DNA of 64,000 nucleotides from an uncultured Tenacibaculum sp. Its GTDB lineage: Bacteria > Bacteroidota > Bacteroidia > Flavobacteriales > Flavobacteriaceae. Below are positions 44,320 through 52,193 of the stretch, one piece after another. Within the stretch, counting starts at the first letter, position 1; each line of letters begins with the position of its first letter. The stretch spans positions 372,001 to 436,000 of the forward strand of contig CANMWK010000001.1 of the NCBI GenBank assembly GCA_947501615.1, read 5' to 3'. The notes under the pieces were generated by a model. The model did not search any database and had not been told where the DNA came from. It saw only the letters and a program-made list of their open reading frames with translations. A program made the translations under genes and the position numbers.

Positions 44320-44355
44320 AAAACCTTTAAAATGAGAAATCATTTTAAGGGTTTT
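44320..44355 (+). terminator. intrinsic terminator after exonuclease gene
   Basis: AAAACCTTTAAAATG paired with CATTTTAAGGGTTTT (one G-T pair), loop AGAAAT. Marks the end of the rsr-exonuclease transcript. Confidence 0.75.
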
Positions 44356-44449
44356 ATCATTTATATTGTATTTTTAATCTATCAATTTTTAATTTCTACA
44401 TTGTAGAATATAATTTAAGAAACTCATTATATAATACTGTAACTAAAAA

Positions 44450-46399
44450 ATGAGATTATCAAATTTAATTGTTATTGTTATTTTAAGTTTTAATCAAGTT
44501 TCTCTTGGACAAATAGTTAATTCAGGAGTAAATCTAGATGAAAAGGTGAAAGTTAATGAACTTTTTACACTTTTTAATACTGGTGAAGATGACAAAGCTT
44601 ATCAAAAAGCGCACGACTATAAAAAGGTTTTTACCACTTCATACGGTAAATCTAGTTTAGATTTATTATTGGCTAATTATTTTAAAAAAAAGTCATTAAT
44701 AGATTCATCTATGCTATATACAAATAGATTTTTAACATTGATTGGCGAAACAAATACTGATTCATTATCTGTTAGAGGAAAAATCTTAGCATATCATATT
44801 TTAGGATCTAATTATAGTACGCAAGGTTTATTAGAAGAAAGTAAAAAATGGTTTTTTAAAGGTATTGAGAAAACTAAAATTTATAATGAAATAGGATTGT
44901 ATTATCGATTAACTTTTAGTTTAGCCAATGTATACGTTAGTACAGGTGAAACAGAAAAAGCATTTAATTTATTTAAGGAGTGTTTAAACTTTAAAGAAAA
45001 TAAAGAAATTATTTATGGGAGTTATTTAAATATGGGAATTGGATATGCTAATAGAAAAGAATATGCATTATCTGATTCATATTTAATTAAAGCAGAATCT
45101 ATCTGTAGACAAGAAGAAAATTTTAAAGCACTATGCGTAGTACTCATTAATTTGGCCATGAATGCCCAAGAACAAGAAAAAATAAATAAAGCGATACTGT
45201 ATCTTGATGAAGCTAACAAAATAAGTCACGAAAAGCAATTTTTTAGGTTAGAGTTAGTATCAAAAATGAGTATGGGAGATCATTTTTTATCACTCAAAAA
45301 TTATAAAGATGCATCATTAATTTTTTCAAGTGCCTTACTGCGAGCTAAAACATTAAAATATGAACAAGAACAAGTTAAAGCATTAGAAAAATTACAGTTG
45401 ATAGCAATTGAAACAAAAAATTTTGAATCAGCATATCATTATTCTAATCAACTTACAAAGGTTAAAGATGGTATTCAGAAAAAACAAAATTTAAAAGAGA
45501 TAAAAGAACTAGAAGTACGCTATGAAACCTTAAGAAAAGATAAAGATATTGCAATTTTGAAAGTTGAAAAAAGAAATAAAGATTTGAAAATTTCAAAGCA
45601 AAAAAGCATTCAACAAATTATCATTATTGCTTTTTTAATACTCTTAATTCCAGTAATAGTTTCATTGATTTTCTTTCGCCAAAAATTAACAACTCAAAAA
45701 AAATTAAACAAAAAGAACAAAGAATTAAATACAGAAAAGATAGAAAAATTACTAAACGAACAAGAATTACAACTGGTAAAAGCGAATATAAAAGGACAAA
45801 ATAAAGAGCGTAAACGAATAGCACAGCAAATACATGATAGTATTGGTGGAAATTTAGCTGCAATTAAGTTACAAATTGAGAATCCTAAGGTTCAACAACA
45901 ACTTAATGAAACTTATGAAGAGCTACGAAGTTTATCTCATGATTTAATAAGGAAAAAATTTACGAAAGATAGTTTTTATGTTGTTTTAGAAAAGTATCTA
46001 AAAAATATAGGTGAAGCAAGCCAGATTGAAATTGAGTTTCATGTGACTTTACCAAAAGAAAATTTAGAGTTAGGTGAGCAGGTTGAAATAGAGTTGTTTA
46101 AGGTAGTTCAGGAATTAATGACTAATGTTGTTAAACATGCAAAAGCTACTTTAGTAGAATTTCATATGAATTTGACAGAAGATCAAAAATTAAATGTGGT
46201 TTTTGCAGATAATGGTGTAGGTTTCGATTATAAAAAACAAAAGGATGGAATCGGTTTAACTAACATTAAGGAACGATTGCATACTATAAATGGAAGCTTT
46301 AAAATAGACGCTTACAAAGGCACAATCGTAACAATACAAATTGAAAATACACCACTTGTTCAAGACTTATTTAATCTTGATGAAATATATCAATTTTAA
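44450..46399 (+). CDS. TPR sensor histidine kinase (HisKA_3/NarX type)
   Basis: 649 residues. Signal peptide (IVIVILSFNQVSLGQ), periplasmic TPR region to about 375, one transmembrane helix (IIIIAFLILLIPVIVSLIFF), then HisKA_3 with phosphorylated His in IAQQIHDSIGGNLAAIKL and an HATPase (ELMTNVVKHAKA; FADNGVGFD; GIGLTNIKERL). No response regulator alongside. Housekeeping-type sensor; link to the island unknown. Confidence 0.9.
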   Translation: MRLSNLIVIVILSFNQVSLGQIVNSGVNLDEKVKVNELFTLFNTGEDDKAYQKAHDYKKVFTTSYGKSSLDLLLANYFKKKSLIDSSMLYTNRFLTLIGETNTDSLSVRGKILAYHILGSNYSTQGLLEESKKWFFKGIEKTKIYNEIGLYYRLTFSLANVYVSTGETEKAFNLFKECLNFKENKEIIYGSYLNMGIGYANRKEYALSDSYLIKAESICRQEENFKALCVVLINLAMNAQEQEKINKAILYLDEANKISHEKQFFRLELVSKMSMGDHFLSLKNYKDASLIFSSALLRAKTLKYEQEQVKALEKLQLIAIETKNFESAYHYSNQLTKVKDGIQKKQNLKEIKELEVRYETLRKDKDIAILKVEKRNKDLKISKQKSIQQIIIIAFLILLIPVIVSLIFFRQKLTTQKKLNKKNKELNTEKIEKLLNEQELQLVKANIKGQNKERKRIAQQIHDSIGGNLAAIKLQIENPKVQQQLNETYEELRSLSHDLIRKKFTKDSFYVVLEKYLKNIGEASQIEIEFHVTLPKENLELGEQVEIELFKVVQELMTNVVKHAKATLVEFHMNLTEDQKLNVVFADNGVGFDYKKQKDGIGLTNIKERLHTINGSFKIDAYKGTIVTIQIENTPLVQDLFNLDEIYQF

Positions 46400-46492
46400 T
46401 TGCAGTGCGATATCCAAAGGTTTAATTAACAGGTACTAGATTTTTGAAAATTTTAATCAGATACTTCGTATGCTTGCATCGAGGTAGTTCAT

Positions 46493-47053
46493 TTAAAAAT
46501 TGTATTTAAATCCAAAAATGGGAGCATCGTCTAATATTCCTGCAGCAACTTGGAAATTTGTGTTTTTATCATAAGGTTTTGTAAATAAATAACTCATACC
46601 AATACCTATTGCAGCTCCTGCTAAAACGTCCCAACCATCATGCTTTTTTGCTTCAATCCTAGAAAATCCAACATAACTCGCTAAAACATAGGCAGGAATT
46701 CCATATTTCCATCCGTATCGCTTTTGAATAAAAGCTGCACTTGCAAATGAAACAGAAGTATGCCCAGAAGGAAAACTATTTAAACTTTCACCATTAGGAC
46801 GTTCTTTATCTATCACATACTTTAAAAGAGAAGTGATTGCAACAGTTCCAACTAATGATTTTGTGAATTGTAATGTTCCCTTTTGACCATCTTTCCATAT
46901 AAAGGTAGAAGTTAATGATAATGCAGGTAATAACCCTACTAAAATATCGCCACTAGTTTTATGAAATTTTTCTGAAGATGTTAGTTGTTGTTGAGATAAA
47001 ATAGGTAAACAACTAAATGTAAGTATTAGAATGATAGATATTTTTTTTATCAT
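46493..47053 (-). CDS. PAP2-family phosphatase
   Basis: 186 residues with signal peptide. Acid phosphatase motifs: KERPNGESLN, SFPSGHTSVSFASA and SYVGFSRIEAKKHDGWDVLAG. Membrane or periplasmic lipid/undecaprenyl-phosphate-like phosphatase. Stands alone. Confidence 0.9.
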   Translation of the reverse strand: MIKKISIILILTFSCLPILSQQQLTSSEKFHKTSGDILVGLLPALSLTSTFIWKDGQKGTLQFTKSLVGTVAITSLLKYVIDKERPNGESLNSFPSGHTSVSFASAAFIQKRYGWKYGIPAYVLASYVGFSRIEAKKHDGWDVLAGAAIGIGMSYLFTKPYDKNTNFQVAAGILDDAPIFGFKYNF

Positions 47054-47261
47054 ATATAATTTAAAATTTATTAAAATAATAGTATATCAAAACTGCCAAA
47101 TATGCTTCAAATTATCTTACTTGAAATTAATAGCTACATGAATTAGAAAAGTAATGATAAATTACGAATTAATATTTATACAAATTTGTTATTTATAACA
47201 AAGTAAGGTTTTTGTTTTTAATATAACAATGATGAATAATGAATATTGCATTATTTTAATC

Positions 47262-47678
47262 TTACAAAGGTATTCCTGACAGAATTAATAAAGTATGAGT
47301 GTCTCCATAAGACATTAATTTATCAATTAATTGTTGTAAATGGAGTTGATTTTTTAATACTACTTTTAAATGAATATTTTGATTGCCTGTAATTCTGTAC
47401 GCACTTTTTATTTCTTTAAGTTTCGGAACTGTTTCTATAAATGATTTTAATTTACCATGAAATACTTTTACCAGAATAAAAGCCTCTAAATCGTATCCTA
47501 ACTGAGAATGATCTATTTCAATACTGTAATTTTTTATTACACCAATATCTTCCATTTTTAGAATACGTTCTCTGGTTGCAGAGGCAGAGAGATTAATAAT
47601 TCGACCTATTTCAGCAAAAGAAAGTCTAGCATCATTTTTTAATTCATTTAAAATAGAAATATCAATATCATCAATCAT
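47262..47678 (-). CDS. Lrp/AsnC family transcriptional regulator
   Basis: 138 residues. Helix-turn-helix IDISILNELKNDARLSFAEI ... LSASATRERILKMED and an AsnC ligand domain (AFILVKVFHGKLKSF; GNQNIHLKVVLKNQ). Divergent from the dehydrogenase and VOC genes (67 bases between starts), so it probably regulates them. Confidence 0.92.
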   Translation of the reverse strand: MIDDIDISILNELKNDARLSFAEIGRIINLSASATRERILKMEDIGVIKNYSIEIDHSQLGYDLEAFILVKVFHGKLKSFIETVPKLKEIKSAYRITGNQNIHLKVVLKNQLHLQQLIDKLMSYGDTHTLLILSGIPL

Positions 47679-47745
47679 TTGTAAACGTTTTAAAATTCCT
47701 TTTATTCAAAGGTAATATTATAAGTAATCAAATGATTCAGCTTTT

Positions 47746-48714
47746 ATGAATAAATTTAAAATCGGAAATTTGAATAAAAAAAATATGAGTATTGTAATCT
47801 GCTTCAATAATAAAGATCCTAAACCTTGGAAAGATATCTTGCAAATGAAATTAAAAGATGTAATCATTGAAATTTATCCAGAAGTTAAAGAACCTCAAAA
47901 CGTAACCTTTGCACTTTGTTGGAAACCAAATTCAATGGTATTAGATAAATTTCCTAACCTCAAAGTGATACAATCTGTAGGAGCTTCTGTAGAACATATT
48001 TTTAACAATCAATGTATTCCTTCTAATTGTGCAATAACCAGAATTGTTGATCATCAGTTATCTAAAGATATGTTTGAATTTATCCTTACTGGAATTATGA
48101 GACATATTAAGAGGTTTCCAGAATATCAAATGGATCAAGAATTAAAACTATGGCATCAAAAACCATACAAGAGAATAACTGATGTAAACATTGGAATCTT
48201 GGGCTTAGGAAAAATAGGAAGTTATGTAGCAGAACAACTAGCGCAATTAGGTTTTAAGGTTAAAGCTTGGTCTACTTCAGAAAAAACAATTAAAAATGTA
48301 GAGTGTTATCATAGTGATAATGGGCTAAAAAATGTATTGAATGCTACAAATATTTTAATTAACATTTTACCATTAACTGAAGAAACAAGAGATATTTTAC
48401 ATTTAAAAAATTTAGAAGAGCTTAATAAAAACGGATATCTAATAAATGTAGGTAGAGGAGAGCACCTAGTAGAAAATGATTTACTTACAGTATTAAATAA
48501 TAACCATTTATCTGGTGCTTTGTTAGACGTTTTTCGAACAGAGCCTTTACCAAAAGAACATCCTTTTTGGATACATAACAAGATTGAAATTACTCCACAT
48601 ATAGCTGCCATTACCAATTTGGAAAGTGCTTCTGATATTATTGTTAAAAATTATAAGAATTTAATCAACGGAAGAGAGCTTTTATATAGAGTTTCTTCTA
48701 AAAAAAGATATTAA
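47746..48714 (+). CDS. D-2-hydroxyacid dehydrogenase (GhrA-like)
   Basis: 322 residues from ATG 47746; ATG 47785 (MSIVICFNNKDPKPW) fits the family start equally well or better. NAD(P) motif NIGILGLGKIGSYVAEQL, then INILPLTEETRDILH, NVGRGEHLVENDL (Arg) and EITPHIAAITN (His). Reduces glyoxylate/hydroxypyruvate or related 2-oxoacids. Next to Lrp regulator. Confidence 0.9.
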   Translation: MNKFKIGNLNKKNMSIVICFNNKDPKPWKDILQMKLKDVIIEIYPEVKEPQNVTFALCWKPNSMVLDKFPNLKVIQSVGASVEHIFNNQCIPSNCAITRIVDHQLSKDMFEFILTGIMRHIKRFPEYQMDQELKLWHQKPYKRITDVNIGILGLGKIGSYVAEQLAQLGFKVKAWSTSEKTIKNVECYHSDNGLKNVLNATNILINILPLTEETRDILHLKNLEELNKNGYLINVGRGEHLVENDLLTVLNNNHLSGALLDVFRTEPLPKEHPFWIHNKIEITPHIAAITNLESASDIIVKNYKNLINGRELLYRVSSKKRY

Positions 48715-48715
48715 T

Positions 48716-49123
48716 ATGAATAAATTTCATTTGGCATTTAAAGTTAAAGATATAGAGAGCACATATCAATTTTATCATGAAATTTTACAATGTAAAATAG
48801 GAAGACAAACTAAGGACTGGATTGATTTTGATTTTTTCGGACATCAGCTATCTGCTCATATTTCAAAAAAAATAGATCCGTTAGATTATTGTGGAAAAGT
48901 CGATAATATAAGTGTTCCAATTCCTCATTTTGGATGTATCTTAAAATTTAAAGAATTTGAAAGTGTAAAATCTAAATTAAAAATGCACAATATACAATTT
49001 GTAGTAAATCCACAAATAAGATACAAAGGAACATATGGGGAACAACATACCATGTTTGTTTTAGATTTTAGTAACAATCCTATTGAATTTAAAAGTTTTA
49101 AAAATGAAAAAGAAATATTTTAG
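48716..49123 (+). CDS. VOC family protein (glyoxalase/dioxygenase fold)
   Basis: 135 residues. FHLAFKVKDIESTYQFYHEI, FGHQLSAHIS and FVLDFSNNPIEFKSF show the two beta-alpha-beta repeats with metal ligands His and Glu. Substrate unknown. Starts one base after the dehydrogenase gene. Confidence 0.88.
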   Translation: MNKFHLAFKVKDIESTYQFYHEILQCKIGRQTKDWIDFDFFGHQLSAHISKKIDPLDYCGKVDNISVPIPHFGCILKFKEFESVKSKLKMHNIQFVVNPQIRYKGTYGEQHTMFVLDFSNNPIEFKSFKNEKEIF

Positions 49124-49170
49124 ATATAAGGAATTGTTAATTAAAACCTATTGATAAAAAAATTTAGATT

Positions 49171-49326
49171 TCAGTTTTCCTCATTTATGTAGGTAAGCGC
49201 AATTCCAATAACACAAGTACATGCTAAATACAAAAACATTGCGGCATAGGTAAATACTAGTATTAGAGATGTAAGCAATAAAAGCATAAGAAAATTTCTA
49301 AAAAAAGTTTTTCCAGTCATAGACAT
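49171..49326 (-). CDS. small membrane protein (51 aa)
   Basis: An ORF on the minus strand, ATG 49326 (or 49320) to TGA, with a basic N-terminus (TGKTFFRNF) and a hydrophobic stretch of about 35 residues (MLLLLTSLILVFTYAAMFLY onwards) ending INEEN. Composition is that of a single- or double-span small membrane protein. No family recognised. Confidence 0.4.
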   Translation of the reverse strand: MSMTGKTFFRNFLMLLLLTSLILVFTYAAMFLYLACTCVIGIALTYINEEN

Positions 49327-49507
49327 CGATTATTTAATATTTAGGAATATAAAATAAACTAAAAAATATGAATATTGAGCACTATTTAATTCACTTTTAA
49401 CTGTAAATTATTTCAATAATTTTATGAATTTTTATAAATGAAATTAATTTAAAAGCAAAAAAATAACTAATATTGCACTACTAATGAAAACAATAAGTAT
49501 ACATATC

Positions 49508-49597
49508 ATGAATCAATTAGGACTTTGTTCTTATGATTTTCGTCCAGAAGCAGGCGAAAAAGGATGCGATGTATATAAATTTCAAGAGTCAATTTGA
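49508..49597 (+). CDS. leader peptide U5 (29 aa)
   Basis: Starts MNQLGLCSYDFRPEAGEKGC; lacks only H, T and W. Promoter element TAATATTG at 49468-49475. GGATGC (49562-49567) can pair with GCGTCC (49630-49635) of the terminator (one G-T). First of two tandem units before the tRNA array. Confidence 0.45.
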   Translation: MNQLGLCSYDFRPEAGEKGCDVYKFQESI

Positions 49598-49626
49598 ATG
49601 AAATAGATTAAAATAAATACAAATAC

Positions 49627-49661
49627 AAAGCGTCCAATGAAAATTGGGCGCTTTTTTTATG
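49627..49661 (+). terminator. intrinsic terminator of unit U5
   Basis: Stem AAAGCGTCCAAT / ATTGGGCGCTTT (12 bp with one G-T), short loop GAAA, then T-run. Same GCGTCC core as at 25045 and 35261. Confidence 0.88.
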
Positions 49662-49928
49662 AAAAAAATTAAAAGAAAATGATTAAATAAATAAAATTAA
49701 AATAAAAGCATAAAAAACTGAAAACAATTGAGAGACAGACTGTTGTAAAAAGTGAATTTTTCGTTGAAAAACGAACAGGGAATCTATTGTTTAAATATTA
49801 ATATAACTAATTGATAGTCAATAAAATAAATTTAAAATTTCCTTGTGTAATTAAAAAATACATTTCATCTTTGCAGTGTCAAAACAAAACGACAAAACAA
49901 AATATTAATAAGAATTAAATAATAAAAA

Positions 49929-50138
49929 ATGTATCAAACAGAATTATATATAATTTCAAAAAAAGAGAACTATACATTAGTTCAGTTTGATACAGATAAT
50001 AATAAAATAATGAAACGATACCCACAACATAATGTAGCCTGTCATTTAGAATTCCGTTTACCGGAATGGGGGTCACTGTTTAGTGGATCGGATTTAGAAT
50101 TTAGTTATAAAAAGGAGATAGATTATGAAAGTATATAG
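49929..50138 (+). CDS. leader peptide U6 (69 aa, contains all 20 amino acids)
   Basis: Promoter element CATCTTTG at 49866-49873, in a stretch closely similar to that of unit U4 (both share ATAAATTTAAA, CTTGyGTA and CATCTTTGCA). The 69-residue product contains all 20 amino acids. AAGGAGAT (50112-50119), near the ORF end, pairs perfectly with ATCTCCTT (50171-50178) of the terminator. It could be an ordinary small protein, but the layout equals the other five units. Confidence 0.55.
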   Translation: MYQTELYIISKKENYTLVQFDTDNNKIMKRYPQHNVACHLEFRLPEWGSLFSGSDLEFSYKKEIDYESI

Positions 50139-50164
50139 TGATATACATTCATTTTAAAAAGATT

Positions 50165-50200
50165 AAAAGCATCTCCTTATCAAAGTGAGATGCTTTTTTT
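50165..50200 (+). terminator. intrinsic terminator of unit U6, 16 bases before the tRNA array
   Basis: Stem AAAAGCATCTC / GAGATGCTTTT, loop of 11 bases, then T-run. An 8-bp alternative pairing with AAGGAGAT in ORF U6 would open it. Since the first tRNA starts at 50216 with no room for a promoter, the tRNA array is probably expressed by read-through. Confidence 0.85.
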
Positions 50201-50215
50201 ATGCTATGAAAATTA

Positions 50216-50303
50216 GGAAGAGCAAGCCAATTTGGTGGTGGCCACGGTCTTGAAAACCGTTCGGAGTTAACGACTCGTGTGGGTTCGAATCCCACTTCTT
50301 CCG
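50216..50303 (+). tRNA. tRNA-Ser(TGA)
   Basis: Acceptor GGAAGAG/TTCTTCC, D-arm GCC/GGC, anticodon stem ACGGT/ACCGT with loop CTTGAAA, long variable arm, T-arm GTGGG-TTCGAAT-CCCAC. No encoded CCA. First gene of the array. Confidence 0.9.
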
Positions 50304-50309
50304 CAAAAT

Positions 50310-50381
50310 ACTCTGTTCGTATAATGGCTAGTACGTCTGACTTTCTATCAGAAAATAAGGGTTCAATTCCCTTACAGAGTA
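50310..50381 (+). tRNA. tRNA-Glu(TTC)
   Basis: Acceptor ACTCTGT/ACAGAGT, D-arm CGTA/TACG, anticodon loop CTTTCTA on stem TCTGA/TCAGA, T-arm AAGGG/CCCTT. All stems intact. Confidence 0.9.
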
Positions 50382-50386
50382 CAAAA

Positions 50387-50471
50387 GGAGAATAGGTAAA
50401 TATTGGTTTGTTACGTTTAACTGCTAATTAAGTCCATGGTAATGGTGAAGGTTCGATTCCTTTGTTCTCCG
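50387..50471 (+). tRNA. tRNA-Ser(GCT)
   Basis: Acceptor GGAGAAT/GTTCTCC, D-arm GTAA/TTAC, anticodon loop CTGCTAA on stem TTTAA/TTAAG, variable arm CCAT-GGTA-ATGG, T-arm GAAGG/CCTTT. Weak A-T-rich anticodon stem. Confidence 0.85.
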
Positions 50472-50477
50472 CAAAAT

Positions 50478-50549
50478 AGTGTTGTGGCGCAATGGCTAGC
50501 GCATCCGACTGTCTCTCGGAGGGTTCGGGTTCGAATCCCGTCAGCACTG
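50478..50549 (+). tRNA. tRNA-Asp(GTC), copy 1
   Basis: Acceptor AGTGTTG/CAGCACT, D-arm GCGC/GCGC, anticodon loop CTGTCTC on stem TCCGA/TCGGA, T-arm CGGG/CCCG with one mismatched base. A second tRNA-Asp(GTC) lies at 51276. Confidence 0.85.
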
Positions 50550-50555
50550 CTAAAA

Positions 50556-50628
50556 CTAGAGGTATAACAATTGGTAGTTTACCCGCTTTGGATGCGGGAG
50601 GTTGTAGGTTCGAATCCTGCTCTCTAGA
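50556..50628 (+). tRNA. tRNA-Pro(TGG), copy 1
   Basis: Acceptor CTAGAGG/TCTCTAG, short D-stem AAC/GTT, anticodon loop TTTGGAT on CCCGC/GCGGG, T-arm GTAGG/CCTGC. A copy with a T-loop insertion lies at 51438. Confidence 0.88.
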
Positions 50629-50636
50629 CAAAATAT

Positions 50637-50710
50637 GACAAGGTGGCTGAATGGTTTAAGGCTGCAGACTGCAACTCTGTTATTTGTGAGTTCGAATCTC
50701 ATCCTTGTCT
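50637..50710 (+). tRNA. tRNA-Cys(GCA)
   Basis: Acceptor GACAAGG/CCTTGTC, anticodon loop CTGCAAC on GCAGA/TCTGT, T-arm GTGAG/CTCAT. A fragment of its 3' end (TTCATCCTTGTCT) is repeated at 50788-50800 inside a hairpin. Confidence 0.9.
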
Positions 50711-50824
50711 CGATGATTGGAATAACTTCAAACTAGTTTGAAAGTTATGAAGATCCAAAGCAAGACTAAATGAGATAGTAAAGCAATTTCATCCTTGTCT
50801 TGAAGATCATTGAAATATTGAAAA

Positions 50825-50907
50825 GGAAGTATTGAGCAATTGGTTGGCTCGCCAGACTGTAAATCTGGTCTCTTCGGAGCTTGTAGGTTCGAGTCCTACT
50901 ACTTCCA
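50825..50907 (+). tRNA. tRNA-Tyr(GTA)
   Basis: Acceptor GGAAGTA/TACTTCC, D-arm GAGC/GCTC, anticodon loop CTGTAAA on CCAGA/TCTGG, variable arm CTC-TTCG-GAG, T-arm GTAGG/CCTAC. Fully canonical class II. Confidence 0.93.
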
Positions 50908-50922
50908 CTAATAATTGAAAAA

Positions 50923-50994
50923 GCATTTATAGTGTAATTGGTAACATAGTAGACTTCCAATCTTCAGTTTCGAGTTCGAGTCTCGATAGATGCT
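50923..50994 (+). tRNA. tRNA-Gly(TCC)
   Basis: Acceptor GCATTTA/TAGATGC, short D-stem, anticodon loop CTTCCAA on GTAGA/TCTTC (one mismatch), T-arm TCGAG/CTCGA. Slightly degenerate. Confidence 0.8.
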
Positions 50995-51001
50995 CTAAAA
51001 T

Positions 51002-51072
51002 ACGTTTATAGTGTAATGGTAGCATCTAAGTCTCCAAAACTTAGGGTTAAGGTTCGAATCCTTATGAACGTG
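51002..51072 (+). tRNA. tRNA-Trp(CCA)
   Basis: Acceptor ACGTTTA/TGAACGT, anticodon loop CTCCAAA on TAAGT/ACTTA, T-arm TAAGG/CCTTA. Discriminator G. D-stem weak. Confidence 0.85.
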
Positions 51073-51079
51073 CAAGCAT

Positions 51080-51151
51080 ACATCTATGGTGTAAAGGATA
51101 GCACAAGAGATTACGAATCTCTAAGTCTAAGTTCGAGTCTTAGTAGATGTA
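51080..51151 (+). tRNA. tRNA-Arg(ACG)
   Basis: Acceptor ACATCTA/TAGATGT, D-arm GTG/CAC, anticodon loop TTACGAA on AGAGA/TCTCT, T-arm CTAAG/CTTAG. All stems perfect. Confidence 0.92.
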
Positions 51152-51157
51152 CAAACT

Positions 51158-51269
51158 GCTCCGCTGGCCAAAATGGTAAAGACTAATGAGCAAAACGTGT
51201 TTTGAGAAATTAAGAACGCAGTTCACGTTTAAGCCGTGTGAACTCTTGGTTCGAATCCAAGGTGGAGTA
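51158..51269 (+). tRNA. tRNA-Leu(TAA)-like with insertion
   Basis: Acceptor GCTCCGC/GTGGAGT and T-arm CTTGG/CCAAG are intact; anticodon loop TTTAAGC sits on TCACG/CGTGT with one mismatch. About 40 extra bases lie between the D region and the anticodon stem and contain the palindrome CAAAACGTGTTTTG. There is no long variable arm as expected for Leu. Either decayed or needing processing. Confidence 0.55.
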
Positions 51270-51275
51270 CAAAAT

Positions 51276-51348
51276 GGTTCATTGTGGTTAATGGCTAACC
51301 TTCCCGACTGTCTCTCGGGAGATACGAGTTCGATTCTCGTATGAACCG
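51276..51348 (+). tRNA. tRNA-Asp(GTC), copy 2
   Basis: Acceptor GGTTCAT/ATGAACC, D-arm GGTT/AACC, anticodon loop CTGTCTC on CCCGA/TCGGG, T-arm ACGAG/CTCGT. Stems differ from copy 1 but stay paired, so the two are diverged isoacceptors. Confidence 0.9.
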
Positions 51349-51437
51349 CTAATGTAGTTGGCAGCGATTAGTTGACAGTAGGCAGTAGATTTTTTTACAA
51401 ATACTGTTAACAGATAACTGATAATTACTAACTAAAA

Positions 51438-51562
51438 CTAGAGATATAACAATTGGTTGTTTACCTGCTTTGGATGCAGGAGGTTGTAGGTTCGAAATGC
51501 ATAGCATTCATGAGCACAAAAACGAAATATAAAAGAGCAGCGAACTAATCCTGCTCTCTAGA
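51438..51562 (+). tRNA. tRNA-Pro(TGG) copy 2 with about 47-nt T-loop insertion
   Basis: Acceptor CTAGAGA/TCTCTAG, anticodon loop TTTGGAT on CCTGC/GCAGG (changed on both sides relative to copy 1), T-stem GTAGG/CCTGC. The T-loop TTCGAAT is split by an insertion at about 51500-51546. Everything else is intact. Confidence 0.65.
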
Positions 51563-51589
51563 CTAAACCTAGAAAGAAGGTGTGTGTAT

Positions 51590-51643
51590 GGTGACTTAGT
51601 GTTAATACATTTAATGGCTGTTTCAATTAACATTAAAGTCACC
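51590..51643 (+). ncRNA. structured hairpin RNA inside the tRNA array
   Basis: GGTGACT/AGTCACC lower stem and GTGTTAA/TTAACAT upper stem enclose a loop of about 20 bases. Size and two-tier stem resemble the Y-like RNAs, but the TCCTAT motif is absent. Confidence 0.4.
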
Positions 51644-51648
51644 AAAAT

Positions 51649-51721
51649 TGAGGTATAACTCAGCTGGCAGAGTACCGTGCTGTTAACACGGGAGTCTTGG
51701 GTTCGAATCCCAATGCCTCAG
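51649..51721 (+). tRNA. tRNA-Asn(GTT)
   Basis: Acceptor TGAGGTA/TGCCTCA, D-arm ACTC/GAGT, anticodon loop CTGTTAA on CCGTG/CACGG, T-arm TTGGG/CCCAA. Canonical. Confidence 0.93.
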
Positions 51722-51803
51722 CTAAACAATGATTAATTAACAGTTATCAGTGAATCAATACGTAAAAAAAATAATTGTTTACTGATAACTGATCATTGAA
51801 AAA

Positions 51804-51877
51804 GCAGGAATGGCGGAACTGGTATACGCGTCAGATTTAGAATCTGAATTTTGAGAGTTCGAATCTCTCTTCCTGTA
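51804..51877 (+). tRNA. tRNA-Leu(TAG) with short variable loop
   Basis: Acceptor GCAGGAA/TTCCTGT, D-arm GCG/CGC, anticodon loop TTTAGAA on TCAGA/TCTGA, T-arm GAGAG/CTCTC. The variable loop is only about five bases, whereas bacterial tRNA-Leu normally has a long variable arm. Confidence 0.85.
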
Positions 51878-51883
51878 CAAATT

Positions 51884-51955
51884 AAACCTGTGATGTAATG
51901 GTTAGCATACAAGACTTTGACTCTTGTTGTATAGGTTCAAATCCTGTCAGGTTTA
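51884..51955 (+). tRNA. tRNA-Gln(TTG)
   Basis: Acceptor AAACCTG/CAGGTTT, D-arm ATG/CAT, anticodon loop CTTTGAC on CAAGA/TCTTG, T-arm ATAGG/CCTGT. Confidence 0.9.
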
Positions 51956-51960
51956 CAAAT

Positions 51961-52033
51961 GGTGGTTTTAGTTTATGTGGTAAAATATCTCACTGTGAAT
52001 GAGAAGAATAGGGTTCGAATCCCGAGATCACCC
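51961..52033 (+). tRNA. tRNA-His(GTG)
   Basis: Acceptor GGTGGTT/GATCACC, anticodon loop CTGTGAA on TCTCA/TGAGA, T-arm AGGG/CCCG with a mismatch at one end. Discriminator C, as in His tRNAs; the preceding base is T, not the usual G-1. Confidence 0.85.
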
Positions 52034-52092
52034 TAAAGTTCAGTGAAAAATTATCAATAAAGATTAAAAATTGATAACTGATCATTGAAAAA

Positions 52093-52165
52093 GGAACAAT
52101 AGCAAAGTTGGTCAATGCGTCGGACTGAAAATCCGAAGATACAGGTTCGAATCCTGTTTGTTCCA
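52093..52165 (+). tRNA. tRNA-Phe(GAA)
   Basis: Acceptor GGAACAA/TTGTTCC, D-arm GCA/TGC, anticodon loop CTGAAAA on TCGGA/TCCGA, T-arm ACAGG/CCTGT. Last tRNA of the 18-member array, 28 bases before the YkuK gene. Confidence 0.93.
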
Positions 52166-52193
52166 CAAAATTAAAACGCAAAATGAATGAAAA

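Noticed and set aside
50428..50631. Minus-strand ORF of 67 aa over the tRNA array (and similar ones at 50766, 51990 and 53354)
   Set aside because: They are antisense translations of tRNA sequences, a well-known source of spurious ORFs; the tRNA folds on the plus strand explain the sequence.
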